From contig NZ_MWLK01000031.1 of assembly GCF_002198715.1 (NCBI RefSeq), forward strand, positions 44,700 to 108,699: a stretch of 64,000 bases of DNA, in the 5' to 3' direction. The notes under the pieces are model-generated. The model did no database searches and was not told where the DNA came from. It saw only the letters and a list, made by a program, of their open reading frames with translations. Shown here one piece after another: positions 54,457 through 62,643 of this stretch (the first letter of the stretch is position 1; every line of letters starts with the position of its first letter). This DNA is from Rhodomicrobium sp. R_RK_3. Lineage in GTDB: Bacteria > Pseudomonadota > Alphaproteobacteria > Rhizobiales > Rhodomicrobiaceae. The position numbers and the translations under genes were made by a program.

Positions 54457-55398
54457 ATGACGACGCAGGCCGGGCTGCTGACCAATGAGGGCGCGCGGAT
54501 GCAGGGCATCCTGCTGATGTGCTGCGCCATCGCCACCTTCTCGCTTCTGGACTCGGCGGCCAAATATCTGGTGACGGTCTCCGCCGTGCCGATCTTCCAG
54601 GCGATCTGGTTCCGCTTCGTCAGCCATGTCGGCTTCACACTCGCGGTCTTCGGCCCGCGCAATTTCGCCCATTCGATGAAATCGGCCAAGCCGGGCCTGC
54701 AGATCCTGCGCGGCATCTTCCTGTTCGCGACCACCGGCTTCAACTACGCCGCGCTGCAATATCTGCAGCTCGATCAGGTGGCGACGATCTTCTTCCTGTC
54801 GCCCTTCGTGGTCGCCGTGCTGGCCGGCCCGATCCTGGGCGAATGGGTCGGCATGCGGCGGCTGATTGCCATCATGGTTGGATTTTCAGGCGTCATCCTG
54901 GTGATGCGGCCCGGCTATGGCGGCATCCACTGGGCGGTCAGCTATTCCTTCTGCGCCACCATCTCTTACGCCGCCTACAACATCCTGACCCGCTATCTGG
55001 CCTCGCACGATTCCTCGCTGGTGACGCAGGTCTATTCGCCGCTCGCCGGCGTCGTCATGCTGGCGCCGCTCGCCTTCTGGACCTGGCAATGGCCGGCCGA
55101 GCTGTTCACCTGGGGCCTGATGATTTCGACCGGCATTTCCGGCGGCTTCGGCCATTATCTGCTGATCCTGGCACATCGCCGCTGCCCGGCCCCGATCCTG
55201 GCCCCCTTCAGCTATCTCGGCCTCATCACCCAGAGCCTCGTCGGCTATGCGGTGTTCTCGCAATTGCCGAGCGGCTGGACGCTGGCCGGCGGCGCGGTGA
55301 TCATTTCCTCCGGCCTCTACCTGCTCTACCGCGAACGCCGGATGCTGAAGACCGAAGGCCCCGCCGCCGCGACGCTCTCCAGCGACCTGCCGGTCTAG
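54457..55398 (+). CDS. EamA/DMT superfamily permease
   Basis: 313 aa with ten predicted helices in two EamA halves: MQGILLMCCAIATFSLLDSAAKYLV, LRGIFLFATTGFNYAALQYLQLDQVATIFFLSPFVVAVLAGPILGE in half one; VSYSFCATISYAAYNILTRYLA and ILAPFSYLGLITQSLVGYAVFSQLPSGWTLAGGAVIISSGLYLL in half two. The S-P-F and E-x-P/V signatures fit drug/metabolite exporters. Substrate unknown. ATG 54457 with GGGGAA 8 nt upstream. Confidence 0.9.
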   Translation: MTTQAGLLTNEGARMQGILLMCCAIATFSLLDSAAKYLVTVSAVPIFQAIWFRFVSHVGFTLAVFGPRNFAHSMKSAKPGLQILRGIFLFATTGFNYAALQYLQLDQVATIFFLSPFVVAVLAGPILGEWVGMRRLIAIMVGFSGVILVMRPGYGGIHWAVSYSFCATISYAAYNILTRYLASHDSSLVTQVYSPLAGVVMLAPLAFWTWQWPAELFTWGLMISTGISGGFGHYLLILAHRRCPAPILAPFSYLGLITQSLVGYAVFSQLPSGWTLAGGAVIISSGLYLLYRERRMLKTEGPAAATLSSDLPV

Positions 55399-55416
55399 CC
55401 GGCGGCGCCCGTTCAT

Positions 55417-55500
55417 TGTCGTAACCGCGAAAGCGGGGATAGCACCGCATTCGCGACAAGCGCTGCGACGTACCGGATTCCCGCCTTCGCGGGAATGACA
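55417..55500. repeat. Type-C palindromic element, diverged copy
   Basis: 84 bp. TGTCGTAACCGCG (55417-55429) pairs with CGCGGGAATGACA (55488-55500) at 10 of 13 positions. Core sequence GCTGCGACGTACCGGAT matches that of the 50671-50778 copy. It lies between convergent EamA and TAXI genes. Confidence 0.7.
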
Positions 55501-55525
55501 GCGGAGTATGCTGCTATCGATCCGC

Positions 55526-56770
55526 CTAACGCTGCTGCGTGCCCTGCCACTCCAGGAAGCTGCGGAACAGCTCCTCGCGGCGGTCCTCGCTCATGCCTTG
55601 CGCGGCCTCCTTCGGGGAGACATTGGTCAGGAAGCGGTCGAAATCGCGCTTGAGCTGGGCGGCGTTGACCGGCGCGCTGCCGGGCTTGTTGAGCAGCTCC
55701 TGCGCCGCGCCGAAACGCTGCCAGCCCGGCAGTTCGGCGGCCAGATTGACTTCCTTCCATTTCGGATGGCGCGGCTTCTGCAGGAATTTGTCGAAATTCT
55801 CGAACAGCGCCTTGGTGAATTTCGCCACCCGCCGGTAGCGCTCCGACCCCGGCGCCCAGTTGAACACCGCCAGCACCGCGCCGACGGCGATGGTGTCGAC
55901 GGTCTGCCCTTCGGCGATGAGATTGGGGTAATCGTCATGGCTGAAGGTCGCCGGCAGATAGACCTCCTGCAGGTCCGGCACATAGGGGACGGGGAGAAGC
56001 TTGTATTTGCTGGGATTGGCCTCGATCCGGGCGAAGGCGCCGGCGGGCTTGCCGCCGAACAGGACGGTTGCCGAGATGTCGCCGCGTTTCAGCGCCTCGA
56101 AGGCGTCTTCCTGCCCCATATTGACCTCCTCGACCTTCACTTTCAGCGCGTCGAAGATGATGCGGTTGGAGATCTGTGTGCCGCTGCCCGCGTCGCTGAA
56201 ATTCACCTTCTTGCCGCGCAGATCCTCGACCTTGTTGATATTGGGCGCGACCAGCAGATGCATTTCCTCGTTATAGAGGCGGGTGATGTAGCGCAGGCGG
56301 TTGGCGATGTTGCGCCCGACCTCGCCGGTATTGCTGTAATGGCGCAGGATGTCCGACTGGGTGATGCCCATGTCGGTGTTGCGCAGATAAAGGATGTCCT
56401 TGGTGTTCTGCGCCGCGCCCTTGCCGATCACCGGCAGCACGCGCAGCCTGTTGCCGTCGTCCAGCACCGCCGACATGTCGTAGGCGAAGAACAGGTAGGT
56501 GCCGTTCGGATTGCCCGATAGGATGGTGATGGTGTTGGCGTTCAGCTCGTCGACGAAGCGGTCGGTGATCGGATCGCTCGAGGCCGGAGGCGTCGCGGCC
56601 TGGGCCGCCTGCGCCACGCGGTAAGGGGCCTCGACCGCCAATGTGCCGAACCGGGCCGGCGCCGGCGCGGCCTCCGCCTCGGCGGCCGGTGACTGCCCGT
56701 ATGCCGCACCGCACATAAGAGCCGCGCCCGCCATAAGCGTCGCCGACGCCAAAATACGCAAGGATTTCAT
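55526..56770 (-). CDS. TAXI family TRAP transporter binding protein, copy 1
   Basis: 414 aa, longer than the usual about 320. Signal peptide MKSLRILASATLMAGAALMCGAAYG, a 45-residue Ala/Pro linker, then TITILSGNPNGTYLFFAYDMSAVLDDG, LRVLPVIGKGAAQNTKDILYLRNTDMGITQSDIL, LRGKKVNFSDAGSGTQISNRIIFDAL and PYVPDL, the TAXI (PF16868) signature. About 80 extra residues at the C-terminus (PRHPKWKEVNLAAELPGWQ onward). Would deliver a solute to a TRAP permease, but none is nearby. Strongly similar to the neighbouring copy 2, 223 bp upstream. Confidence 0.88.
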   Translation of the reverse strand: MKSLRILASATLMAGAALMCGAAYGQSPAAEAEAAPAPARFGTLAVEAPYRVAQAAQAATPPASSDPITDRFVDELNANTITILSGNPNGTYLFFAYDMSAVLDDGNRLRVLPVIGKGAAQNTKDILYLRNTDMGITQSDILRHYSNTGEVGRNIANRLRYITRLYNEEMHLLVAPNINKVEDLRGKKVNFSDAGSGTQISNRIIFDALKVKVEEVNMGQEDAFEALKRGDISATVLFGGKPAGAFARIEANPSKYKLLPVPYVPDLQEVYLPATFSHDDYPNLIAEGQTVDTIAVGAVLAVFNWAPGSERYRRVAKFTKALFENFDKFLQKPRHPKWKEVNLAAELPGWQRFGAAQELLNKPGSAPVNAAQLKRDFDRFLTNVSPKEAAQGMSEDRREELFRSFLEWQGTQQR

Positions 56771-56886
56771 TCGCCCCGTACCCTGTTTCGCAACTAACAC
56801 GGGGGCAAATCTGTCAGGGATATTGCAGCGCAACAAATGCTATTTTGACGCGTATAAGCGCCTAGCTGCCCGCTCAGCGCATGGCT

Positions 56887-56921
56887 GAAGCGCGATCAAA
56901 TCATCTATTCGATCGCGCTTC
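56887..56921. promoter_or_regulatory. 11-bp inverted repeat between TAXI paralogues
   Basis: GAAGCGCGATC-N13-GATCGCGCTTC, perfect. A second hairpin CGCCGCCGC/GCGGCGGCG (56955-56980) lies closer to the stop of copy 2. No T-run on either strand. Could terminate copy 2 or regulate copy 1. Confidence 0.5.
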
Positions 56922-56993
56922 CAAACGGCTCGGATTGTGTCGTCATTCCTACAGCGCCGCCGCCTGTCGATGCGGCGGCGGACGGCTGGCGGC

Positions 56994-58160
56994 TTAGCGC
57001 TGCGTGCCCTGCCATTCCAGGAATTTGCGGAACAGCGCATCGCGCCGGTCGTCGCTCATCGTGGCCGCGGATTCATTCGGCGTGGCGTTGGTCAGGAAGC
57101 GGTCGAAATCCTGCTTGAGCTGGGTCTGGCTCGCGGTCTGCACCTTGGAGCTGTCGAGCAGCTCCTGCGCCGCGCCGAAACGCTGCCAGCCCGGCAGATC
57201 GGCCGCCAGATTGACTTCCTTCCACTTCGGATGGCGCGGCTTCTCGAGGAACTTGTCAAAATTCTTGAACAACGCCTCGGTGAATTTCGCCACCCGCTTA
57301 TAGCGGTCGGTATTGGGTGCCCAATTGAACACCGCCAGCACGGCGCCGACCGCGATCGTCTCGACGGTCTGGCCCTCCGGGATCATGTTCGGATAATCCT
57401 CATGCGTCAGCGTCGCGGGAAGATAGTCGTCCTGCAAAGCCGCCGGATAGGGGAAGGGCAGCAGCTTGTAGTCGGGCGAACTCGGCTTGATCTTGGCGAA
57501 GGCGCCGGTCGGCTTGCCCGCGATCAGGATGGTTGCGGCGATCTCGCCCTTCTTGATGGCCTCGAAAGCATCGGCCTGGCCCATATTCACTTCCTGAATT
57601 GGGATGCGCAGCGCCTCGAAGATGAGCTGGCTTGAAGTCTGCGTGCCGCTGCCTATATCGCTGAAATTGACCTTCTTGCCGCGCAGGTCTTCAACACTGT
57701 TGATGTTCGGCGCGACCAGCAGGTGAAGTTCTTCATTGTAGAGGCGCGTCACATAGCGCAACCGATTGGCGATATTCTTACCGACTTCGCCGGTCTTGTT
57801 GTAGTAGCGCAGGATGTTCGACTGGGTGATACCCATGTCGACGCCGCGAAGATACAGAATGTCCTTGGTGTTCTGGCCGCCGCCTTTGCCGAGCACGGGC
57901 AGGACGCGCAGCTTGTTGCCGTCGTCGAGCACCGCCGACATGTCATAGGCCATGAACAGGTAGGTTCCGTTCGGGTTGCCCGAAACGATGGTCACCGTAT
58001 TCGCGTTCAACTCTTCGACGAATTGATCGCGCTGGGGCACCGCCCCGCCGGCAGCTTGCGCGAGCTGAAAATTCTCCGCAGCCGTTTGTGCATAAGCCGA
58101 GCAGCTCAGAAGCAGAGCGCCGGCTGATATGATTGCTGAAGTCCATGATGTCACACGCAT
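56994..58160 (-). CDS. TAXI family TRAP transporter binding protein, copy 2
   Basis: 388 aa. Signal peptide (AIISAGALLLSCSAYAQ), then the same domain as copy 1: TVTIVSGNPNGTYLFMAYDMSAVLDDGN, ILYLRGVDMGITQSNIL, LRGKKVNFSDIGSGTQTSSQL, and the shared C-terminal extension ending FLEWQGTQ. It lacks copy 1's long linker. The two are clear tandem duplicates; diverged positions in the binding region (e.g. IAGKPTGAF against FGGKPAGAF) leave room for different ligands. Start ATG 58160 (GTG 58169 possible). Confidence 0.88.
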   Translation of the reverse strand: MRVTSWTSAIISAGALLLSCSAYAQTAAENFQLAQAAGGAVPQRDQFVEELNANTVTIVSGNPNGTYLFMAYDMSAVLDDGNKLRVLPVLGKGGGQNTKDILYLRGVDMGITQSNILRYYNKTGEVGKNIANRLRYVTRLYNEELHLLVAPNINSVEDLRGKKVNFSDIGSGTQTSSQLIFEALRIPIQEVNMGQADAFEAIKKGEIAATILIAGKPTGAFAKIKPSSPDYKLLPFPYPAALQDDYLPATLTHEDYPNMIPEGQTVETIAVGAVLAVFNWAPNTDRYKRVAKFTEALFKNFDKFLEKPRHPKWKEVNLAADLPGWQRFGAAQELLDSSKVQTASQTQLKQDFDRFLTNATPNESAATMSDDRRDALFRKFLEWQGTQR

Positions 58161-58326
58161 ACCGCCCACCCCATGCTTGGTCTCAACGCCTTATGACCGC
58201 CAATTTTGTTGCGATTTGGGAGACCATAGCCCAACCTTTAAAGAAAATGCAAAATTTCCTTAGGGGAATCCCGTATTGAAATGCCGCGTCGTTAATGATA
58301 GCTGCCATCCGTCTTCAACTGTCTTA

Positions 58327-58343
58327 CCCGCTGCGTTTGCGGG
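58327..58343 (+). promoter_or_regulatory. thrS leader hairpin resembling a tRNA-Thr anticodon arm
   Basis: CCCGC-TGCGTTT-GCGGG: 5-bp stem, 7-nt loop, with CGU at loop positions 3-5, equivalent to anticodon 34-36 of tRNA-Thr(CGU). It ends 14 nt before the thrS ATG and abuts the GAGAGG ribosome site. Position 33 is G, not the conserved U. In E. coli, ThrRS represses its own mRNA through such a mimic. Confidence 0.4.
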
Positions 58344-58357
58344 AGTGAGAGGCCTCC

Positions 58358-60319
58358 ATGATCAAACTGACCTTCCCCGATGGCTCGATTCGCGAGTATA
58401 ATCAGGGGATTACCGGCGCCGAGCTCGCCGCTTCGATTTCCAAATCCCTCGCCAAGAAAGCCGTCGCGATTTCTCTGAACGGGCAGCTTGCCGACCTTGC
58501 CGATCCGATCGAGCGGGACGGCGCTGTGAAAATTCTCACACGCGAGGATCCCGATGCCCTCGAATTGATTCGACACGACGCCGCACATGTGATGGCCGAG
58601 GCGGTGCAGGCGCTCTATCCGGGCACCCAGGTCACCATCGGCCCGGTGATCGAGAACGGCTTCTATTACGACTTCTACCGCGAGGAGAGCTTCACCCCCG
58701 ACGATCTCGGCAAGATCGAAGCCAAGATGCACGAGATCATCGCCAGGGACATGCCGCTCACCAAGGAAGTGTGGAGCCGCGACGAGGCGCGGGCCTATTT
58801 CGAAAAGGCCGGCGAGGCCTTCAAGGTCGAACTCGTCGACGCCATCCCCGAAGGCGAGACGCTGAAGATCTACCGGCAGGGCGAATGGCTCGATCTCTGC
58901 CGCGGCCCGCACATGACCTCGACCGGCAAAGTGGGCAAGGCCTTCAAGCTGCAGAAGCTGGCGGGCGCCTATTGGCGCGGCGATCACCGCAACCCGCAAC
59001 TCCAGCGCATCTACGGCACCGCCTGGGCCAAGCCCGAGGAGCTTGAGGCTTATCTCAAGATGCTGGAGGAGGCGGAGAAGCGCGATCACCGACGGCTCGG
59101 CCGGGAGATGGACCTGTTCCACTTCCAGGAAGAGGCGCAGGGTTCGGTGTTCTGGCATCCGAAGGGCTGGACCCTGTTCCAGGGGCTGGTGAATTACATC
59201 CGCCGCCGCCAGACCGCCGAAGGCTTCGTCGAGGTCAATTCGCCCGACATGATGGAGCGCACCCTTTGGGAGCAGTCCGGCCATTGGGAGAAATTCCGCG
59301 ACAATATGTATATCGCGGAGACCCCCGACGAGAAGGTCTATTGCTGCAAGCCGATGAACTGCCCCGGCCATGTGCAGATCTTCAAGAACGGGCTGAAGAG
59401 CTACCGCGACCTGCCGCTGAAATTCGCCGAATTCGGCAAGGTGCATCGCTATGAGCCGTCCGGCGCGCTGCACGGCATCATGCGGGTGCGCCACTTCACC
59501 CAGGACGATGCGCATATCTTCTGCACCGAGGACCAGCTCAAGGACGAGTGCTTGAAGCTCAACGCCCTGATCCTCGACATCTACAGGGATTTCGGCTTCG
59601 AGGAGGTCGAGATCAAACTCGCCACCCGCCCGGAAAAGCGGGTCGGCGCGGATGAGGTCTGGGACCGGGCCGAGGCGGCGCTGAAGGAAGCGATGACCGC
59701 CGCCGGCGTCGCCTATGTGCTCAACGAAGGCGAAGGCGCGTTTTACGGGCCCAAGCTCGAATATACGCTGCGCGACGCCATCGGCCGCGACTGGCAATGC
59801 GGCACCGTGCAGGTCGATCTCAACATGCCCGAGCGGCTCGGCGCCTTCTATATCGGAGCCGACGGCGAAAAGCATGTGCCGGTGATGATCCATCGCGCCA
59901 TTTTCGGCTCGCTGGAGCGCTTTACCGGCATCCTGATCGAGAACTATGCCGGCCATCTGCCGCTCTGGCTGTCGCCGGTGCAGGCGGTCGTCGCCACCGT
60001 CGTCTCCGACGCCGACGATTATGCGGTGGAAGTGGCGGCGGCGCTGGCAGCGGCGGGGCTGCGCGTCGAGACCGATCTTCGCAATGAGAAGATCAACTAT
60101 AAGGTGCGCGAGCATTCGGTGACCAAAGTGCCGGTGCTGCTCGTCGTCGGCAAGCGCGAGGCCGAGGAGCGGACCGTATCGGTCCGGCGGCTCGGCAGCC
60201 AGGCGCAGACCGTCGCCGGTCTCGCCGAGACGATCGCCGACCTTGCGGCCGAGGCGACGCCGCCGGATCTGCGCGCCGAAGCCTCGGTGGCCAAGCGCTC
60301 GAACTCGAAGGCGGCCTAG
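58358..60319 (+). CDS. thrS: Threonyl-tRNA synthetase
   Basis: 653 aa, full length. TGS domain (1-60, [23 protein letters not shown]), editing domain with His73/His77 ([10 protein letters not shown]) and LCRGPHM, class II core with motif 2 [40 protein letters not shown] with the zinc Cys, motif 3 ([13 protein letters not shown]), and the C-terminal anticodon-binding domain ([44 protein letters not shown]). Terminator at 60340-60373. The leader holds a possible autoregulatory hairpin. Confidence 0.98.
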   Translation: MIKLTFPDGSIREYNQGITGAELAASISKSLAKKAVAISLNGQLADLADPIERDGAVKILTREDPDALELIRHDAAHVMAEAVQALYPGTQVTIGPVIENGFYYDFYREESFTPDDLGKIEAKMHEIIARDMPLTKEVWSRDEARAYFEKAGEAFKVELVDAIPEGETLKIYRQGEWLDLCRGPHMTSTGKVGKAFKLQKLAGAYWRGDHRNPQLQRIYGTAWAKPEELEAYLKMLEEAEKRDHRRLGREMDLFHFQEEAQGSVFWHPKGWTLFQGLVNYIRRRQTAEGFVEVNSPDMMERTLWEQSGHWEKFRDNMYIAETPDEKVYCCKPMNCPGHVQIFKNGLKSYRDLPLKFAEFGKVHRYEPSGALHGIMRVRHFTQDDAHIFCTEDQLKDECLKLNALILDIYRDFGFEEVEIKLATRPEKRVGADEVWDRAEAALKEAMTAAGVAYVLNEGEGAFYGPKLEYTLRDAIGRDWQCGTVQVDLNMPERLGAFYIGADGEKHVPVMIHRAIFGSLERFTGILIENYAGHLPLWLSPVQAVVATVVSDADDYAVEVAAALAAAGLRVETDLRNEKINYKVREHSVTKVPVLLVVGKREAEERTVSVRRLGSQAQTVAGLAETIADLAAEATPPDLRAEASVAKRSNSKAA

Positions 60320-60339
60320 CAGCCGCGACGCGAATAAAC

Positions 60340-60373
60340 GCCGTCCCCGGAGCGATCCAGGGGCGGCTTTTTT
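60340..60373 (+). terminator. thrS intrinsic terminator
   Basis: GCCGTCCC / GGGGCGGC (8 bp, one G-U pair), 12-nt loop, then six T. It starts 20 nt after the thrS stop. Confidence 0.88.
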
Positions 60374-60484
60374 GTGCCCAAATCCCAACCTGAACAAGTG
60401 CCTGCGAGCGCCTCAAAAACACCCTTGCATGGCCATAATTCTTTATTTGCGGCGGCTGCGATCTCTCTGCTAGATCATTCGGCT

Positions 60485-60502
60485 TTGTAATGAAACCGTC
60501 AC
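60485..60502 (+). promoter_or_regulatory. Candidate Pho box before the CARDB-like gene
   Basis: TTGTAAT-GAAA-CCGTCAC, two 7-mers each matching 5/7 of CTGTCAT with an AT-rich 4-bp spacer and 11-bp period, 45 bp before the start codon. Moderately convincing. Confidence 0.35.
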
Positions 60503-60547
60503 AAAGTGCAGTTCCTTAGGTCGTTTCAACCGCTTGGAGTATTTCGC

Positions 60548-61060
60548 ATGAGTGTCGCAAGACGGGGCGTAGCAATTGCGCTTGCCGGGATCATCGCCGT
60601 ATTGGGGGCAGATCTCGTCGCGGCGCAGGGCAAGAAGAAGCACGAAGAAGAGACCAGCAAAGAAACATCGAAAACGCCGGCGCCTGATCTGGTCATCGTC
60701 GATTCCGAGACGGTCATCAAAGCCGGCGGCTGCGATGTCGGCGACCCGCTGATCACCGGCACCATCGCCATCAAGAACCGCGGCGATGCGCGGGCCGACC
60801 GCCTGCTCGCCAAGCCGATTTCAGCCGTCTACATCCCCGAGACGCTGGACGTCAAGGACGAGGACATCGTTCCGAACGCGCTGCAGCCGCTCGAGCTGTT
60901 CTCGACCGACATCCTGGCCGGCAAGGGCGTCGTCAAGACCGGCCGCGGCTTCGAGGGGCAGCGCAAGGTCTATGTCGTCGTCGACCCATATAATGAGATC
61001 CCCGAGAGCAACGAAAAAAACAACCTGATCGTCCGCACCGTTACCTTCAAATGTAAATAG
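60548..61060 (+). CDS. Exported CARDB-like domain protein
   Basis: 170 aa. Signal peptide (RRGVAIALAGIIAVLGADLVAAQ), a Lys/Glu/Ser linker, then PAPDLVIVDSETVIKAGGCDVGDPLITGTIAIKNRGDARADR, which resembles the start of a CARDB (Ig-like adhesion) domain, closing with YVVVDPYNEIPESNEKNNLIVRTVTFKC, the typical DPxNxIxExNExNN ending. Two cysteines could pair. Role unknown, perhaps a surface or periplasmic scaffold. TTGGAG 9 nt before ATG 60548. A hairpin follows at 61072-61106. Confidence 0.75.
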   Translation: MSVARRGVAIALAGIIAVLGADLVAAQGKKKHEEETSKETSKTPAPDLVIVDSETVIKAGGCDVGDPLITGTIAIKNRGDARADRLLAKPISAVYIPETLDVKDEDIVPNALQPLELFSTDILAGKGVVKTGRGFEGQRKVYVVVDPYNEIPESNEKNNLIVRTVTFKCK

Positions 61061-61114
61061 TCCGGCCTCATCGAGTGGCCCGGCGCGGATCGCTCTGGGC
61101 CATTCGATGCTTCG

Positions 61115-61130
61115 GGGACATCAATGTCCC
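61115..61130. promoter_or_regulatory. GGGACAT-CA-ATGTCCC palindrome
   Basis: Perfect 7-bp inverted repeat with a 2-nt centre, 112 bp before the Cys-rich secreted gene at 61243. Upstream of it, CGAGTGGCCC/GGGCCATTCG (61072-61106) forms a 10-bp stem that may end the CARDB-like transcript. Confidence 0.45.
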
Positions 61131-61164
61131 ATTAACGCCTCTTGCGGTCTCGTTTACCCTTTTA

Positions 61165-61197
61165 TTCAAATTTCGTTCTAATCCGTTTCAAATTGCA
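61165..61197 (+). promoter_or_regulatory. Three 11-bp direct repeats
   Basis: TTCAAATTTCG, TTCTAATCCGT and TTCAAATTGCA follow each other without gaps (period exactly 11), ending 45 bp before the ATG at 61243. One repeat per helical turn is the arrangement bound by OmpR/PhoB-class regulators. Confidence 0.55.
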
Positions 61198-61242
61198 CCA
61201 TTTTCGTCCCAGCATTTTCTCGAATGACTGGGATCTCACATC

Positions 61243-61677
61243 ATGGGACGACATCTGTCTTGCCTCCTCGCCGCGCTGATCGTCAGCGCGTTCGCGCTCC
61301 TGGCTCCGGCAAGCGCCGAAGCCGCCTCCTATCCGACCGCATTCGCCCCCGCCCTCAGCGAGGCCAGCTTTCTCAAGGCCGGCTATTATGGCGGCTACCG
61401 CGAAGACAAATCCTATGACGATTACGACCGCCGCTACGACGACGACAATGGCGATGACGGCGACGAATACAAATACAAGCGCCGCTACCACCATTGCGGC
61501 GGTGCCGGCTACCGCCAGAAATATGTCTGCGAGAATAACGAGCCGCGTTGCTTCCGCCAGCGCGAGTGCATCTGGTATTTCGGCCGCGAATATTGCCGCT
61601 ATGTCCGCAAATGCGTCGGCGGCGAGAAATACTGCAAATGGATCACGGTGCCGTCCGGCTACAATTCCTGCGATTGA
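61243..61677 (+). CDS. Small exported Cys-rich, Asp/Tyr-rich protein
   Basis: 144 aa. Signal peptide (HLSCLLAALIVSAFALLAPASAEA), an acidic Asp/Tyr/Arg region (DKSYDDYDRRYDDDNGDDGDEYKYKRRY), then a Cys-rich domain with HHCGGAGYRQKYVCENNEPRCFRQRECIWYFGREYCRYVRKCVGGEKYCKWI ending NSCD: eight cysteines, likely four disulfides. I do not recognise a family; overall plan matches the gene at 39006. Upstream lie three 11-bp direct repeats; a terminator follows at 61716-61745. Confidence 0.72.
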   Translation: MGRHLSCLLAALIVSAFALLAPASAEAASYPTAFAPALSEASFLKAGYYGGYREDKSYDDYDRRYDDDNGDDGDEYKYKRRYHHCGGAGYRQKYVCENNEPRCFRQRECIWYFGREYCRYVRKCVGGEKYCKWITVPSGYNSCD

Positions 61678-61715
61678 CCGCCGCAAACCTTGCCAATTCG
61701 TCCTCTCCTCCTCTG

Positions 61716-61745
61716 AGCGCGAGCCCTTCCGGCCCGCGCTTTTTT
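61716..61745 (+). terminator. Terminator of the Cys-rich secreted gene
   Basis: AGCGCGAGCC / GGCCCGCGCT, 9 of 10 pairs, 5-nt loop, then a run of six T (61740-61745), 38 nt after the stop. Confidence 0.85.
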
Positions 61746-61958
61746 CTGTCCGCCTTGGCAGCGCGCGTAAGCATTTGCACCAACTGACCGCTTGGCTTGA
61801 CAAGCCGCCCCGGGCCGTCTAGAACTTTTCCAGAACATCAACCCCTTGCATCTCCCATGCGCTGGCCTGGCATGTGGAAAAGCCCGGGCGCGTTGCGGCA
61901 TGGCCCGGCGCCGGGCGCTAGAATGCCAGCCGAATCGTAAGGGATAGAGAGGCACGTC

Positions 61959-62465
61959 ATGGCCGGTTCGGTGAATAAAGTCATATTGGTAGGCAATCTC
62001 GGCGCCGACCCGGAGATCCGCCGCACGCAGGACGGCCGTCCGATCTGCAACCTGCGCATCGCCACGTCCGAGAACTGGCGCGACAAGGCCACCGGCGAGA
62101 AGCGCGAGAAGACCGAATGGCACCGCGTCGTCATCTTCAGCGAGCCGCTCTGCAAGGTGGCCGAGCAATATCTGAAGAAGGGCGCCAAGGTTTACATCGA
62201 GGGCCAGCTTCAGACCCGCAAATGGGAAGACCAGGGCGGCCAGGAGCGCTTTTCGACCGAAGTCGTGCTGCAGGGCTTCAACGGCGTCATGACCATGCTC
62301 GACGGACGCGCCGGCGGCGGTGGCATGAGCGAGGAAACCACCCCATATGACCGGGGAGGCGATGAACGCCGCTCCAGCGGCGGTCGCTCGCGCGGCGCTG
62401 ACGCCGGCCCCAGCAGCAGCAGCAAGAGCTTTGACAAGGATCTGGACGACGAGATCCCGTTCTGA
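61959..62465 (+). CDS. ssb: Single-stranded DNA-binding protein
   Basis: 168 aa. OB fold starting [58 protein letters not shown], with [22 protein letters not shown], then a Gly/Ser/Arg-rich linker and the acidic tip DLDDEIPF that docks replication partners, including HolC. GAGAGG lies before ATG 61959. Upstream of gyrA on the same strand. Confidence 0.97.
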   Translation: MAGSVNKVILVGNLGADPEIRRTQDGRPICNLRIATSENWRDKATGEKREKTEWHRVVIFSEPLCKVAEQYLKKGAKVYIEGQLQTRKWEDQGGQERFSTEVVLQGFNGVMTMLDGRAGGGGMSEETTPYDRGGDERRSSGGRSRGADAGPSSSSKSFDKDLDDEIPF

Positions 62466-62643
62466 GGCGGTTGCGGCGCTCCCGGCTGAAGTCTGTTCGT
62501 ATTGTCGCGGCCGGCACCCGCGCTGGTTGCTACCGCGTGATTTCGTGGCTATAGTCCGCCGCAAATCCCATCCACAAGCGAACGCATGCGTGTCGTGACG
62601 ACGCGGAATTGAAACGTGGCGAAGACTTTCTCCGGCTGATCCA

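Noticed and set aside
58180-58357. T-box riboswitch for thrS
   Set aside because: No T-box sequence, specifier loop arrangement or leader terminator is visible; the small anticodon-arm-like hairpin fits protein-mediated control better.
58292-60397. 701-codon open frame antisense to thrS
   Set aside because: Shadow of an unmistakable threonyl-tRNA synthetase; no recognisable domain.
61162-61803. Minus-strand frame with hydrophobic repeats over the Cys-rich secreted gene
   Set aside because: The hydrophobic Val/Ala/Ile stretch is the complement of an Asp/Tyr-rich region; no start signals, and the plus strand has a signal peptide and terminator.
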